This document shows positions 29,888 to 39,262 of a stretch of DNA of 64,000 bases, one piece after another. The stretch is taken from positions 62,001-126,000 of the forward strand of contig JAGCJW010000004.1 in NCBI GenBank assembly GCA_017647785.1. The letters are read 5' to 3'. Both the position numbers and the translations under genes were made by a program. Source of the stretch: Bacteroidales bacterium (GTDB lineage: Bacteria > Bacteroidota > Bacteroidia > Bacteroidales > P3). The notes under the pieces are model-generated. The model made no database searches. It was not told the origin of the DNA and saw only the letters and a list, made by a program, of their open reading frames with translations. Each line of letters opens with the position of its first letter. The first letter of the stretch is position 1.

Positions 29888-30505
29888 CTACTTTTCGCAT
29901 AAGTCTTCATTACGACTTCTGTGAATCCAAATTATTACTCCTACCAAGATTAAGGCCATAGCAGGCATTGTCATAAGTCCATTGTTTACATATCCTGCGT
30001 CAAAGAAGCTTTCTGGCATAATTTTATATCCCCACAAAGAACCTTGACCGAATAATTCTCTAACAAAACCTAAGATAATCAATATAACAGCATAACCTAA
30101 TCCGTTTCCAATTCCGTCAAAAAATGATGGAAGTGGCTTATGGCTTAATGCGAATGCTTCCAAACGTCCCATAACTATACAGTTAGTAATAATCAATCCC
30201 ACAAACACACTTAATTGTTTGCTGACATCATAAACAAATGCTTTCAAAAATTGATCTACTAAAATAACCATCATAGAAACAATAACTAATTGAACTATGA
30301 TACGAATACGTGATGGGATTGTGTTTCTTAATAAAGAAACGATTACATTGGATAAAGCTACAACCACCATTACAGATAAAGACATAACAACGGCTGGCTT
30401 TAATTGTGTTGTTACAGCCAAAGCAGAGCAAATACCTAAAACTTGCACTGCAATAGGATTCTCCTTGCTTAAAGGATTTTTTATAAGTTTTAACATATTT
30501 GCCAT
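29888..30505 (-). CDS. nqrD: Na+-translocating NADH:quinone reductase subunit D
   Basis: This 205-residue membrane subunit has about six helices. It shows KNPLSKENPIAVQVLGICSALAV and the conserved ITNCIVMGRLEAFAL, with Cys residues in the positions of the intramembrane iron ligands. The protein is paralogous to NqrE. It starts 1 bp after the nqrC stop codon, consistent with tight co-translation. Confidence 0.95.
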   Translation of the reverse strand: MANMLKLIKNPLSKENPIAVQVLGICSALAVTTQLKPAVVMSLSVMVVVALSNVIVSLLRNTIPSRIRIIVQLVIVSMMVILVDQFLKAFVYDVSKQLSVFVGLIITNCIVMGRLEAFALSHKPLPSFFDGIGNGLGYAVILIILGFVRELFGQGSLWGYKIMPESFFDAGYVNNGLMTMPAMALILVGVIIWIHRSRNEDLCEK

Positions 30506-30506
30506 A

Positions 30507-31232
30507 CTATTCTGTTTTTAAAGTTTTGAAATATTCTACATAATTAGACAAACAGTCTTTCAACATATTTGAAACTCCATTAGAAGTATTAGTTGCTCCT
30601 GTAACTGCATCTACTTGGAAGTTTTCTGCTGTTTTTTTACCTTTAACAACTGCTAATTTTACTTCATCGTTTTCAAATATTTGTTTGCCTTTGAATTGTG
30701 CAGGGAAGTTAGGATTTGTTATTTCTGCTCCTAAACCTGGAGTTTCTCCTTTATGGTCAAAAAGAGCACCAGCAACTGTATTCAAATCTTCTTCAATTGC
30801 TATATTTCCCCAAATTGCATCATACAAACCTTTTCCGTGAACTGGAACAACGTAGATAGTTTTTCCTTCTTGTTTACAAACAAAGATTGGGAATTGAGCT
30901 TGCTCTCCTTTTGCTAACTCTTTTGACAATTCTATATTGAAAGGTCTTACTTCTCCTTCAGTTTGTTGTCCATTTTCATAAACAGAAACAACTTCTCCTT
31001 TTTTATTAACTGCTAATTCTTTAACAAAGCAATTTTTATATAACTCTTCTGCATTTTTTACATCATTTTCAATTCCAGCAGAAGTAAGAAGTTGTTGCAT
31101 CTTTTCAATTTCTTGATTCTTTTTTTGAAATGGTTTTAATCCCACTGCTGCAACAGCCAAGACAGCGGCTGCAACGACAACCAAAATGGTTGAATACATA
31201 AATATGTATGAATTACTTTCTTTATTTGCCAT
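30507..31232 (-). CDS. nqrC: Na+-translocating NADH:quinone reductase subunit C
   Basis: This 241-residue subunit has one N-terminal helix (~9-30) and a periplasmic FMN-binding domain. The covalent FMN attachment motif is DAVTGATNTSNGV near residues 207-219, where a Thr of GATNTS carries the flavin by a phosphoester bond made by ApbE. No apbE gene is in the window. Gaps are 12 bp from nqrB and 1 bp to nqrD. Confidence 0.95.
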   Translation of the reverse strand: MANKESNSYIFMYSTILVVVAAAVLAVAAVGLKPFQKKNQEIEKMQQLLTSAGIENDVKNAEELYKNCFVKELAVNKKGEVVSVYENGQQTEGEVRPFNIELSKELAKGEQAQFPIFVCKQEGKTIYVVPVHGKGLYDAIWGNIAIEEDLNTVAGALFDHKGETPGLGAEITNPNFPAQFKGKQIFENDEVKLAVVKGKKTAENFQVDAVTGATNTSNGVSNMLKDCLSNYVEYFKTLKTE

Positions 31233-31244
31233 CTCTCTTGGTTT

Positions 31245-32414
31245 TTATTTATTATTAACTAATTTAGCTCTTTTAGCTCTCTTTCTTATGTTAGCATCTA
31301 CTACATAGTAATCAATCAATGGAGCAAATACGTTCATAAGTAATATTGCAAGCATCATTCCTTCTGGATAAGCAGGGTTTACAACTCTGATAAGAACTGC
31401 CATAATACCTATTAGGAAACCATAGATATATTTTCCTGTGTTAGTATGAGCAGCAGTAACAGGGTCTGTAGCCATAAATACTGCACCAAACATAAATCCA
31501 CCTATTAAGAAGTGATAGTAGAATGGCATATTCATATAATCGTTAGCTCCAACAGCATTAAATATCAAGCCCATTACAGCTCCACCTGCAAATACTGAAA
31601 GCATAACTCTCCAAGAAGCTACTCCTGATACTAAAAGAATTAAAGCACCTATAAGAATTGCTATTGCAGAAGTTTCACCTACACAACCAGGCATGAAACC
31701 GATGAACATATCCATAATAGATGCAGAAGGAAGTGTAGCTCCTGCTATCATTTCTCCAAGAGGTGTTGCACCAGAAAAGGCATCTGCTTTTTCTGCAATC
31801 CAAACTGTATCACCTGACATTTGAATTGGATAAGAGAAGAAAAGGAATGCTCTTGCAACTAATGCAGGGTTTAAGAAATTGTAACCTGTTCCTCCAAATA
31901 CTTCTTTACCAATGATAACAGCAAAGGCAACTGCTAATGCTAATTGCCACAATGGAACATCAGGAGGGCATATCATAGGGATCAATAACCCTGTTACAAA
32001 ATATCCTTCACTAACTTCGTGACCTCTTATTTGAGCAAAGACAACTTCTATACCCAAACCTACGATGTAACTAACTAATAATAATGGAAGAACTTTTAAA
32101 AATCCATAACCAAAGTTATTCCAAAAGTTAGCACAATAATCAGTTGATGACGCTATTTCACCAATAGACAAATAATGTTGAAAACCTATATTGTACATAC
32201 CAAACAACAATGCAGGCAACAATGCAATGAAAACAGTAATCATTGTACGTTTGTTATCCACAGCGTCTCTTACATGACATCCTTTTGTTGTTGTATTAGC
32301 AGGAACGAACATTAAAGTGTCAATAGCATCGAATAAAGAATGGAAAGCATGTAATTTTCCACCTTTTTCGAAGCTTGGTCTCATTTTATCTAATGTATTC
32401 TTTATAAATTTCAT
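31245..32414 (-). CDS. nqrB: Na+-translocating NADH:quinone reductase subunit B
   Basis: This 389-residue multi-helix subunit carries covalent FMN and forms much of the sodium path. The FMN motif is DAFSGATPLGEM near 213-224. Other family blocks are GKEVFGGTGYNFLNPALVARAF and FMATDPVTAAHTNTGKYIYG. The N-terminal cytoplasmic stretch (KFIKNTLDKMRPSFEKGGKL) is typical. The ATG overlaps the nqrA stop by 4 bp. Confidence 0.96.
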   Translation of the reverse strand: MKFIKNTLDKMRPSFEKGGKLHAFHSLFDAIDTLMFVPANTTTKGCHVRDAVDNKRTMITVFIALLPALLFGMYNIGFQHYLSIGEIASSTDYCANFWNNFGYGFLKVLPLLLVSYIVGLGIEVVFAQIRGHEVSEGYFVTGLLIPMICPPDVPLWQLALAVAFAVIIGKEVFGGTGYNFLNPALVARAFLFFSYPIQMSGDTVWIAEKADAFSGATPLGEMIAGATLPSASIMDMFIGFMPGCVGETSAIAILIGALILLVSGVASWRVMLSVFAGGAVMGLIFNAVGANDYMNMPFYYHFLIGGFMFGAVFMATDPVTAAHTNTGKYIYGFLIGIMAVLIRVVNPAYPEGMMLAILLMNVFAPLIDYYVVDANIRKRAKRAKLVNNK

Positions 32415-33772
32415 TCTCCCATCTCCTTTCTCATTAGTTCTAAGCCTTTACTTATTATTTCTTGTATATCAGTCTTAGAAGAGTCTATCAATTCGCATAA
32501 AGCAAAATCTTCAGGAGCTACTTCGTAAATTCCTAATTGCTCCATCATATCAATATCTTCCATTATACAAGCTTTAATTAATTGCATTGGGTAAATATCC
32601 ATAGGGAATACTTTTTCAAACTCACCTGTTACAACAAATGGTCTTTTCCCTCCATGAAGATTTGTATCTACTTTATATTTACGTTTGCAACAATTTGTCA
32701 AAAATCCTGCTAAGAATGTTCTTGAAAAACTGAATTTCTTTGTTCCTGGTGCTATCCAACCCATAAATTCAGCATAATTACCTTCTTTAATGATTGTAAC
32801 TTGATTGTCGTATGCAGAAACAAAACCTTCTTTTTCTATTTTTGTTCCTGAAAGAACGTTACCGCTTATTATTCTTAATTCAGCAGAAGTAGTATTATTG
32901 TAAATCAAAGAAGCTATGCTTGCTCCTTTTCTCACTTTGTAATACTGTGGATGAGAAACTTCTTGGCCTGTTAAAGCTACTAGGCGTTCTGTGTTGTATC
33001 TTCCTTCTAAGAATAAACGTCCTATTACAACTAAATCTTGAGCATCTAAGAACCATACTCTTTCTCCCTTGTTGATAGGATCTAATTTTTCAATTTGCAC
33101 AGAGACGTTACCACAAGGATGTTTTCCAAAGAAAGTGTTGATTTCAACATTTTCTAATTTAGTTAATTCTTCTGCAACACCTTTTTCAGCAGGTACATTT
33201 ACATGTATTGTAACACCTGTCATTTTCTTCAAAGCATCAACTCCTACTTGTAATTCTGCACCTAAACCTTTTAAAAGAATAGAATAATCAGGTGCTAAAG
33301 GCGCTGAACTAAATCCTGAAACGATTATGCACTTAGGCATTGTATCTGGATTTGGAATAACTGAATAAGGTCTTTGACGAAGAACTGTCCATGCTCCTGA
33401 AGTCAAAAGCTTTTCTTTGATTTGTTCAGCACTCAATTCACTTATGCTTGAAACGCCGAAATCCAAATACTCTACTGTTTCTTCTGCACTGATTATTACT
33501 TCTTCAATAACTCTCTTCTCCCCTCTTTTTACTTGCTTCACTGTTCCACTAACAGGAGAAGTAAAAATAACCTTTTCTTTGCCTTTTGCATAAAAAAGAG
33601 GAGTACCGGCCTTAACACTTTCGCCTTCTTCTACTAAAAGCTTTGGTATTAAGCCGATAAAGTCTTTTGGTTTGAGAGCATACTCGCCCACAAACGTTTC
33701 TACAACCTCAGGCATTGGTTCCCCAAATAGATTTAGGTCCAAGCCTTTAGTAATCTTTATAGCTTTAGACAT
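32411..33772 (-). CDS. nqrA: Na+-translocating NADH:quinone reductase subunit A
   Basis: This 453-residue peripheral cytoplasmic subunit is associated with the quinone site. It begins IKITKGLDLNLFGEP with the lipoyl-like hybrid motif SPVSGTVKQVKRGEKR near 73-88, and has the ALTGQEVSHPQYYKVRKGASI and FLTNCCKRKYKVDTNLHGGKRPF blocks. It is the first gene of nqrABCDEF. A textbook promoter lies at 33821-33851. Confidence 0.96.
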   Translation of the reverse strand: MSKAIKITKGLDLNLFGEPMPEVVETFVGEYALKPKDFIGLIPKLLVEEGESVKAGTPLFYAKGKEKVIFTSPVSGTVKQVKRGEKRVIEEVIISAEETVEYLDFGVSSISELSAEQIKEKLLTSGAWTVLRQRPYSVIPNPDTMPKCIIVSGFSSAPLAPDYSILLKGLGAELQVGVDALKKMTGVTIHVNVPAEKGVAEELTKLENVEINTFFGKHPCGNVSVQIEKLDPINKGERVWFLDAQDLVVIGRLFLEGRYNTERLVALTGQEVSHPQYYKVRKGASIASLIYNNTTSAELRIISGNVLSGTKIEKEGFVSAYDNQVTIIKEGNYAEFMGWIAPGTKKFSFSRTFLAGFLTNCCKRKYKVDTNLHGGKRPFVVTGEFEKVFPMDIYPMQLIKACIMEDIDMMEQLGIYEVAPEDFALCELIDSSKTDIQEIISKGLELMRKEMGE

Positions 33773-33820
33773 AGCTTATTTATTTTGTTAATTTATATTA
33801 ATTTTATAAAAATAATCTTG

Positions 33821-33851
33821 CAAAATTACAATTAAAATTTGGATTTTCAAA
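33821..33851 (-). promoter_or_regulatory. Promoter of nqrABCDEF (TTTG-N19-TAATTTTG)
   Basis: On the minus strand TTTG (33848-33851) and TAATTTTG (33821-33828) are separated by 19 bp, the expected spacing for the Bacteroidota primary sigma factor. The leader to the nqrA ATG is about 40 nt. Confidence 0.75.
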
Positions 33852-33890
33852 TGAGTAGTAAAATATTTCATGCTTTTGCGAAAATATTAT

Positions 33891-33970
33891 CAAGAAATAA
33901 TTTTCTAAAACAAAGAATTATTTTTTTAATTCAAAGAATCATTTTGCTAAAACAAAGAATTATTTTTGCC
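33891..33970. repeat. AT-rich tandem repeat of about 21 bp, locus C
   Basis: Four imperfect units start at 33891, 33911, 33932 and 33953. The shared word is CAAAGAATTATTTT (or CAAGAAATAATTTT in the first). The array fills most of the 204-bp space between the nqr promoter and the end of sppA. Units contain imperfect CAAA...TTTG symmetry. Confidence 0.65.
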
Positions 33971-33976
33971 TCATCA

Positions 33977-35773
33977 TTAAAACTTAATCAAATATGGAAT
34001 TCTAGCCTGAACTCTTTGTTTTTCAGATAGTTTATTCAACTTATACATAAGTTGTTTTGAAAAATTCTCTTGTTTCATTAACTCTTGTAACTCAGACTCT
34101 TCTCCATTTAAAGATTCCATCAGCTGAGTTAATATATCCTTTTGTTTAGGATAAGTAACTATTCCATAGCTTTGAAGACCAGCCTTTTGAGTAGCAATTG
34201 AGATAGCTTTATATAAACCCCCAAACTCATCTATTAAACCTAATTCCTTAGCATCTACTCCAGACCATACTCTACCCCTTGCTATTGAATCTACGTATGT
34301 TTTTTCCAACTTACGACCTTGAGCAACTCTTGTAATGAAATTATCATAGAAATTCTCTACATTTTGCTGTAAAACATTCTTTGCTTGTGAGGATTGGTGT
34401 GTTGTGAGCGAAAATACTGCATTATCATGAGTTTTTACCGTATCAAATGTTAAGCCTAAATTATTCTTTAAAGCCCTTTCTACGTTTGGCATTATTCCAA
34501 AGACTCCTATTGAACCTGTAATAGTAATTGGTGATGCTACTATATAACTTGCGTTTGAGCTCATTTCATATCCTGCAGATGCTGCGACATCGCCCATAGA
34601 TACTATAACAGGTTTTTGTTTTTTAGCTTTAATAATTTCATTCGTTATAAGTTCTGAAGCAATTGCATCTCCTCCTGGAGAATTTACTCTTAATACTATT
34701 GCTTTTATTCTTTCATCATCAGTTGCCTTTTTAATAGACTTAACCAATGTTTCACTACCTATTGATAATGCACTACCCTTTCCTTGATTTACATCACCAT
34801 ATGCGTAAATTATAGCTATATTATCTTTTTGTTTAGTAAAGATTTCTCCTATACTTTCTCTATATTTTTTATACTTAATAAAACTTACTTTTGAATCTGG
34901 TGAGTTAATAGAGTATTGCTTCTTTATTTCATTGATTATTATTTGCTCTACATCTGTTTTAAAGGCAAGAGTATCTACTAAACCATCTTTTAATGCTTGT
35001 TGTGGTAAGAAGTATTCTAATCGTGACACTCTATTATTGAAAGTATCTATATTATTTATATTTCTAGATTCAACAATATTATTTGCAACATAGTCCCATA
35101 TATCGGATATGTAAGATTTTATTTGCTCTCTGTTCTCAGATGACATTTTATTTGAAACAAAAGTTTCTCCTGCACTTTTATAAAAATTATTTTTAGGACG
35201 GATTAATTCTACATCTATATCAAATTTATCAAATAAATCTTTATAATACATTACCTCTGCTCCTAATCCTGTCAAAGATAAATTACCTACAGGATTTAAG
35301 AATATCATGTCTGCTATACTTGCTAAATAATAAGCATTTTGTGTAGCAAACATATCACTATATACATAGACTTTTTTACCTGATGTTTTAAAATCTGCTA
35401 AAGCTTGTCTCATTTCTTCTACCGTTGCCCAACCATTAGTTTGAAGCAATGATAATTCTAAATAAATAGCTTTTATATTTTCATCTATCTTAGCTTTATT
35501 TATTACTTCTATGAATTCAGTCAATCCTATAGGTGTAATAATTTCATTAGAAAATACATTACCTGAAAAAGTACTTAAATCCTCTATTTCTCTATCATAA
35601 ATTGGAGAATCTAATTTTATAGAAAGAATAGAGTTATCCTCTAAAATAACATCTTCAGATGGAGAAGAAACAGAAATCGAAGAAAAAATTCCTATCAATA
35701 CAAACAAGACAAGCATTGATGAAATAAAACATCCTAAACAGGATGCAAACATAAATTTTAAAAAAGTCTTCAT
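33977..35773 (-). CDS. sppA: Signal peptide peptidase SppA, 67K type (protease IV)
   Basis: This 598-residue membrane-anchored serine peptidase clears cleaved signal peptides. One helix lies at ~8-32. It is the double-domain form like E. coli SppA: the general-base Lys199 in RPKNNFYKSAG and the nucleophile Ser399 in GDVAASAGYEMS fit the E. coli Lys209/Ser409 pair. The VNSPGGDA block and GSIGVFG block are intact. It is monocistronic or follows hutU loosely. A palindrome resembling parS lies 45-56 bp upstream. Confidence 0.95.
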   Translation of the reverse strand: MKTFLKFMFASCLGCFISSMLVLFVLIGIFSSISVSSPSEDVILEDNSILSIKLDSPIYDREIEDLSTFSGNVFSNEIITPIGLTEFIEVINKAKIDENIKAIYLELSLLQTNGWATVEEMRQALADFKTSGKKVYVYSDMFATQNAYYLASIADMIFLNPVGNLSLTGLGAEVMYYKDLFDKFDIDVELIRPKNNFYKSAGETFVSNKMSSENREQIKSYISDIWDYVANNIVESRNINNIDTFNNRVSRLEYFLPQQALKDGLVDTLAFKTDVEQIIINEIKKQYSINSPDSKVSFIKYKKYRESIGEIFTKQKDNIAIIYAYGDVNQGKGSALSIGSETLVKSIKKATDDERIKAIVLRVNSPGGDAIASELITNEIIKAKKQKPVIVSMGDVAASAGYEMSSNASYIVASPITITGSIGVFGIMPNVERALKNNLGLTFDTVKTHDNAVFSLTTHQSSQAKNVLQQNVENFYDNFITRVAQGRKLEKTYVDSIARGRVWSGVDAKELGLIDEFGGLYKAISIATQKAGLQSYGIVTYPKQKDILTQLMESLNGEESELQELMKQENFSKQLMYKLNKLSEKQRVQARIPYLIKF

Positions 35774-35816
35774 TTTATTCCTTTAAATTACTGATTTTAC
35801 GTTTTTTATTAATATA

Positions 35817-35829
35817 GTTTCACGTGAAA
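35817..35829. promoter_or_regulatory. parS-like palindrome upstream of sppA
   Basis: The 13 bases GTTTCACGTGAAA equal the core of the widespread chromosomal parS site. The flanking positions differ from the full 16-bp consensus: the first base is A, and GC replaces the final CA. It lies in the 111-bp gap between sppA and hutU. It could equally be a regulator operator, since any dyad-recognising protein would suit. Confidence 0.4.
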
Positions 35830-35832
35830 GCA

Positions 35833-35868
35833 AATTAAAAAAGGACGTAAATTGATTACGTCCTTTTT
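35833..35868 (-). terminator. Terminator after the urocanase gene
   Basis: A perfect 13-bp stem (arms 35838-35850 and 35856-35868) with a 5-nt loop lies 16 bp after the hutU stop. On the minus strand it is followed by a T run. Confidence 0.85.
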
Positions 35869-35884
35869 CTTTTAAGATTTATTA

Positions 35885-37876
35885 TTAGAATAAATTATCT
35901 ATCAAAGCATCATCAGCGATGTTAGGCAATGTAACCTTTAATTTAGGTTCTACTTCCATTGCACGCTTAATTGCAAATATAGCTCCTTCATTTCTTGCCC
36001 AAGAACGACGACTAATACCATTGTTTACGTCCCAGAATAACATACTTCTCAATCTTCTTTCTGAATCATCACTTCCATCTATAACCATTCCGAAGCCTCC
36101 GTTGATTACTTCTCCCCAACCAACTCCACCTCCATTGTGGATAGAAACCCAAGTTGCTCCGCGGAAACTATCACCAATGCAGTTATGAACAGCCATATCC
36201 GCAGTAAATGAAGAACCATCGTATATATTAGAAGTTTCTCTAAAAGGAGAATCAGTTCCAGATACGTCATGGTGATCTCTACCTAATACTATAGGTGCAG
36301 AAATTCTTCCTTCCTTAATTGCTTTGTTAAATGCAGAAGCTATTTTTGTTCTTCCTTCCGCATCAGCGTATAAAATTCTTGCTTGAGAACCTACAACCAA
36401 GTTATTTTCTTTTGCTCCCTTAATCCAAGTGATGTTATCACGCATTTGTTGTTGTATTTCAGCAGGAGATTCTGTTGCTATTTCTTCTAAAACTTCCATA
36501 GCAATTTGGTCAGATAAGTCTAAATCTTCTGGTTTTGAAGAAGTACAAACCCAACGGAAAGGACCAAATCCATAATCGAAACACATAGGTCCCATTATGT
36601 CTTGAACGTATGAAGGATAACGGAAAGTACCATCTTCTCTCATTATATCAGCACCAGCTCTTGAAGATTCCAACAAGAAAGCGTTACCATAATCAAAGAA
36701 ATACATACCTTTTGCTGTTAGTTTGTTAATTGCAGCAACATGTCTTCTTAAAGATTCTTGTACTTTTTCTTTAAATAATTCTGGTTGATTAGCCATCATT
36801 TCTTGCGCTTCTTCGAAAGAAACTCCTACTGGATAGTATCCTCCTGCCCAAGGGTTGTGTAATGAAGTTTGGTCTGAACCTAAATCTACTGAAATATTAT
36901 GTTCTACAAGATATTCCCACAAATCAACTACATTTCCTTGATAAGCAAATGATACAACTTCTTTATTTTTACGTGCTTCTTGAACTCTTGCCATTAAAGC
37001 ATCTAAATCAGAATATACTTCATCAACCCATTTTTGTGAATGACGTTTATTTGTAGCTGCTGGATTGACTTCTGCTGTGATTGATACGCAACCTGCAATG
37101 TTTCCTGCTTTTGGTTGAGCTCCACTCATACCTCCTAAACCTGCTGTAACGAATAATTTTCCGCCAAGACCATCTCCACCAATTTTTCTACCAGCATTTA
37201 AAACTGTAATCGTAGTTCCGTGTACAATTCCTTGAGGACCAATATACATGTAACTACCTGCTGTCATTTGTCCATATTGACTAACTCCTAAAGCATTGAA
37301 TTTTTCCCAATCATCAGGTTTTGAGTAATTTGGGATAACCATTCCATTTGTTACAACTACTCTTGGAGCATCTTTATGCGAAGGATATAATCCCATTGGA
37401 TGACCTGAATACATTACAAGTGTTTGTTCATCTGTCATTTCAGAAAGATACTTCATTGTAAGACGATATTGAGCCCAATTTTGGAAAACTGCTCCATTTC
37501 CACCATACGTTATTAATTCATGTGGGTGTTGTGCAACTGCTGGATCTAAGTTATTTTGTATCATTAACATAATTGCAGCTGCTTGTTCACACTTTGCAGG
37601 ATATTCTTCTATGCCTCTTGCATACATTTTGTAAGTTGGGCGATAGCGATACATGTAAATACGACCATATTTTTCTAATTCTTCAGCAAATTCTTTTGCT
37701 AATACAGAATGAAATTTAGGATCGAAATATCTTAAAGCATTCTTCAATGCTAATTTTTTCTCATTTGTTGTAAGAATTTCTTTTCTCTTTGGAGCATGAC
37801 TAACTGTTGTGTCATACTCTTGTAGTTCAGGTAAATAATCAGGAATACCTTCTTGAATTGCTTTTACAAAATCCAT
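35885..37876 (-). CDS. hutU: Urocanate hydratase (long Bacteroidota form)
   Basis: I choose the ATG at 37876 (MDFVKAIQEGIPDYLP). An extension to 37912 needs a TTG that overlaps the likely promoter -7 element. The 663-residue NAD+-dependent enzyme hydrates urocanate to imidazolone propionate in histidine breakdown. Clear blocks are TYGGNGAVFQNWAQYRLTMKYL, YSGHPMGLYPSH, VTAGLGGMSGAQPKA, and HDVSGTDSPFRETSNI. It is longer than the ~555-residue Pseudomonas type. No hutH, hutI, hutG or ftcD gene is nearby, so it appears as a single-gene unit with its own promoter and terminator. Confidence 0.95.
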   Translation of the reverse strand: MDFVKAIQEGIPDYLPELQEYDTTVSHAPKRKEILTTNEKKLALKNALRYFDPKFHSVLAKEFAEELEKYGRIYMYRYRPTYKMYARGIEEYPAKCEQAAAIMLMIQNNLDPAVAQHPHELITYGGNGAVFQNWAQYRLTMKYLSEMTDEQTLVMYSGHPMGLYPSHKDAPRVVVTNGMVIPNYSKPDDWEKFNALGVSQYGQMTAGSYMYIGPQGIVHGTTITVLNAGRKIGGDGLGGKLFVTAGLGGMSGAQPKAGNIAGCVSITAEVNPAATNKRHSQKWVDEVYSDLDALMARVQEARKNKEVVSFAYQGNVVDLWEYLVEHNISVDLGSDQTSLHNPWAGGYYPVGVSFEEAQEMMANQPELFKEKVQESLRRHVAAINKLTAKGMYFFDYGNAFLLESSRAGADIMREDGTFRYPSYVQDIMGPMCFDYGFGPFRWVCTSSKPEDLDLSDQIAMEVLEEIATESPAEIQQQMRDNITWIKGAKENNLVVGSQARILYADAEGRTKIASAFNKAIKEGRISAPIVLGRDHHDVSGTDSPFRETSNIYDGSSFTADMAVHNCIGDSFRGATWVSIHNGGGVGWGEVINGGFGMVIDGSDDSERRLRSMLFWDVNNGISRRSWARNEGAIFAIKRAMEVEPKLKVTLPNIADDALIDNLF

Positions 37877-37909
37877 ATTATTATATTTTTCTTTATTATT
37901 TTCTTTCTG

Positions 37910-37917
37910 CAAAGTTA
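37910..37917 (-). promoter_or_regulatory. Bacteroidota -7 element for hutU
   Basis: Minus-strand TAACTTTG fits TAnnTTTG and lies 33 bp before the ATG at 37876. The upstream TTTG is not evident. Confidence 0.5.
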
Positions 37918-37951
37918 CAAAATAATATTTAAATTTTTTATAATACTATTA

Positions 37952-39262
37952 TTAATATCTATTAACAAATTCTTTCAATAAATTACAAAAATCTATATGC
38001 TTTGTAAATGGTAGAGCTTTTCCGTCATCATAAATTGTGTGATACTCATTATATTCACATCCATAAGTGAATAAAAAATGTGCAGGTACACCTTGTTTCA
38101 CAAAATGGCAATGGTCACTATTACAAGACTCTTCTCCTAAAAATACTTTGATAAACCATTGATTTTCTTCGTTTATATCTTGTAATAATTTTCCAGCTTT
38201 TGGTTCTTTTAATCCATTTATAACAGCCACACCAGTAGCTCCTGTTCCACACATATCTAAATTAAATAAAAATTTTATTTTATCTAATTCCACGTAAGGA
38301 TTTTCCGCAGCAAATTTAGAACCTAAAAGACCTATCTCCTCCCCTGTTGCAAATATAAACACAACTGAATGTTCGGCAGGATTTTCAGCATAATATTTTG
38401 CTAAATCTAAAAGAACTGCCACTCCACTTGCATTGTCATTTGCACCTGGGAAGTGAACATCTCCAACTTTTCCTAAGTGATCGTAATGTGCAATAAAGGC
38501 AAAACAACTATCTTTATACTTTGTACCCTCTACAATACCCCAAACATTTTGCGATTCATAAGAAGAAATAAATTCACTCTTGATTTCTAATGACAAATGT
38601 TTAATTTTCTTATATATTATATTACCTTTGAGTTGCAGTATAGGAAAATCCATCAACGCACGACCTGTATAATATGGTATTTTGTCATATCCTTGAATTA
38701 CAGCAAGTTTTGGAGTAACGTTTTCTTTCTTTAAACCTCTTAAAAATACTATTATATCAACATAAGATAGAGTTTTAGTATTGAATAACAGTACTTTATC
38801 TTGTAATTTTTTTGGTTTAATTTCTTCAATTTGCTTTTTAGTGTTGAAAATTAGTGGTTTAACATTTTCTAACACCATATTTGCCGATGGAGATGAACCA
38901 AAAACTAAATAATCCTCGCCAAGCTTCAAAGGTTTCTTTAAATAACGCATTGAAACCTTTAAATCCATAATATTATTTATAGGAAAATTAAGTTTTTGAA
39001 ATCCATTTTCACCAAGAAGTTTAACTCCGCTTTCTTTTAATTCATTCCTTATGAATGTAGCTGCTTTCTTATCTCCATTATCTACGTATGCTCTTCCTGC
39101 CATATATTTACTTGCAAGGGTATCTTTACAATATATTGCATATTTATATGATTGTGCAGAAGCTAATGTGCTAATTATCAATAATAATGTTAAAATTTCT
39201 ATTCGCAAATCGCTGAATTTGAATTTATTAAATGACGTTGATTTTCCCATTTCCCTTTCCAT
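37952..39262 (-). CDS. Exported M28 family metallopeptidase
   Basis: This is a secreted aminopeptidase-like zinc enzyme. The metal motifs are complete: AHYDHLGKVG, GANDNASGVAVLL, ATGEEIGLLGS, then FNLDMCG and the last metal His in YNEYHTIYDD. A protease-associated-like insert lies before the catalytic domain. The start is uncertain. ATG at 39262 or 39250 gives ~18 residues before the hydrophobic stretch, while a TTG at 39208 would give MRIEILTLLLIISTLASAQ, a standard signal peptide, and overlap the upstream stop by only 10 bp. The genes are therefore probably coupled. Confidence 0.87.
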   Translation of the reverse strand: MEREMGKSTSFNKFKFSDLRIEILTLLLIISTLASAQSYKYAIYCKDTLASKYMAGRAYVDNGDKKAATFIRNELKESGVKLLGENGFQKLNFPINNIMDLKVSMRYLKKPLKLGEDYLVFGSSPSANMVLENVKPLIFNTKKQIEEIKPKKLQDKVLLFNTKTLSYVDIIVFLRGLKKENVTPKLAVIQGYDKIPYYTGRALMDFPILQLKGNIIYKKIKHLSLEIKSEFISSYESQNVWGIVEGTKYKDSCFAFIAHYDHLGKVGDVHFPGANDNASGVAVLLDLAKYYAENPAEHSVVFIFATGEEIGLLGSKFAAENPYVELDKIKFLFNLDMCGTGATGVAVINGLKEPKAGKLLQDINEENQWFIKVFLGEESCNSDHCHFVKQGVPAHFLFTYGCEYNEYHTIYDDGKALPFTKHIDFCNLLKEFVNRY

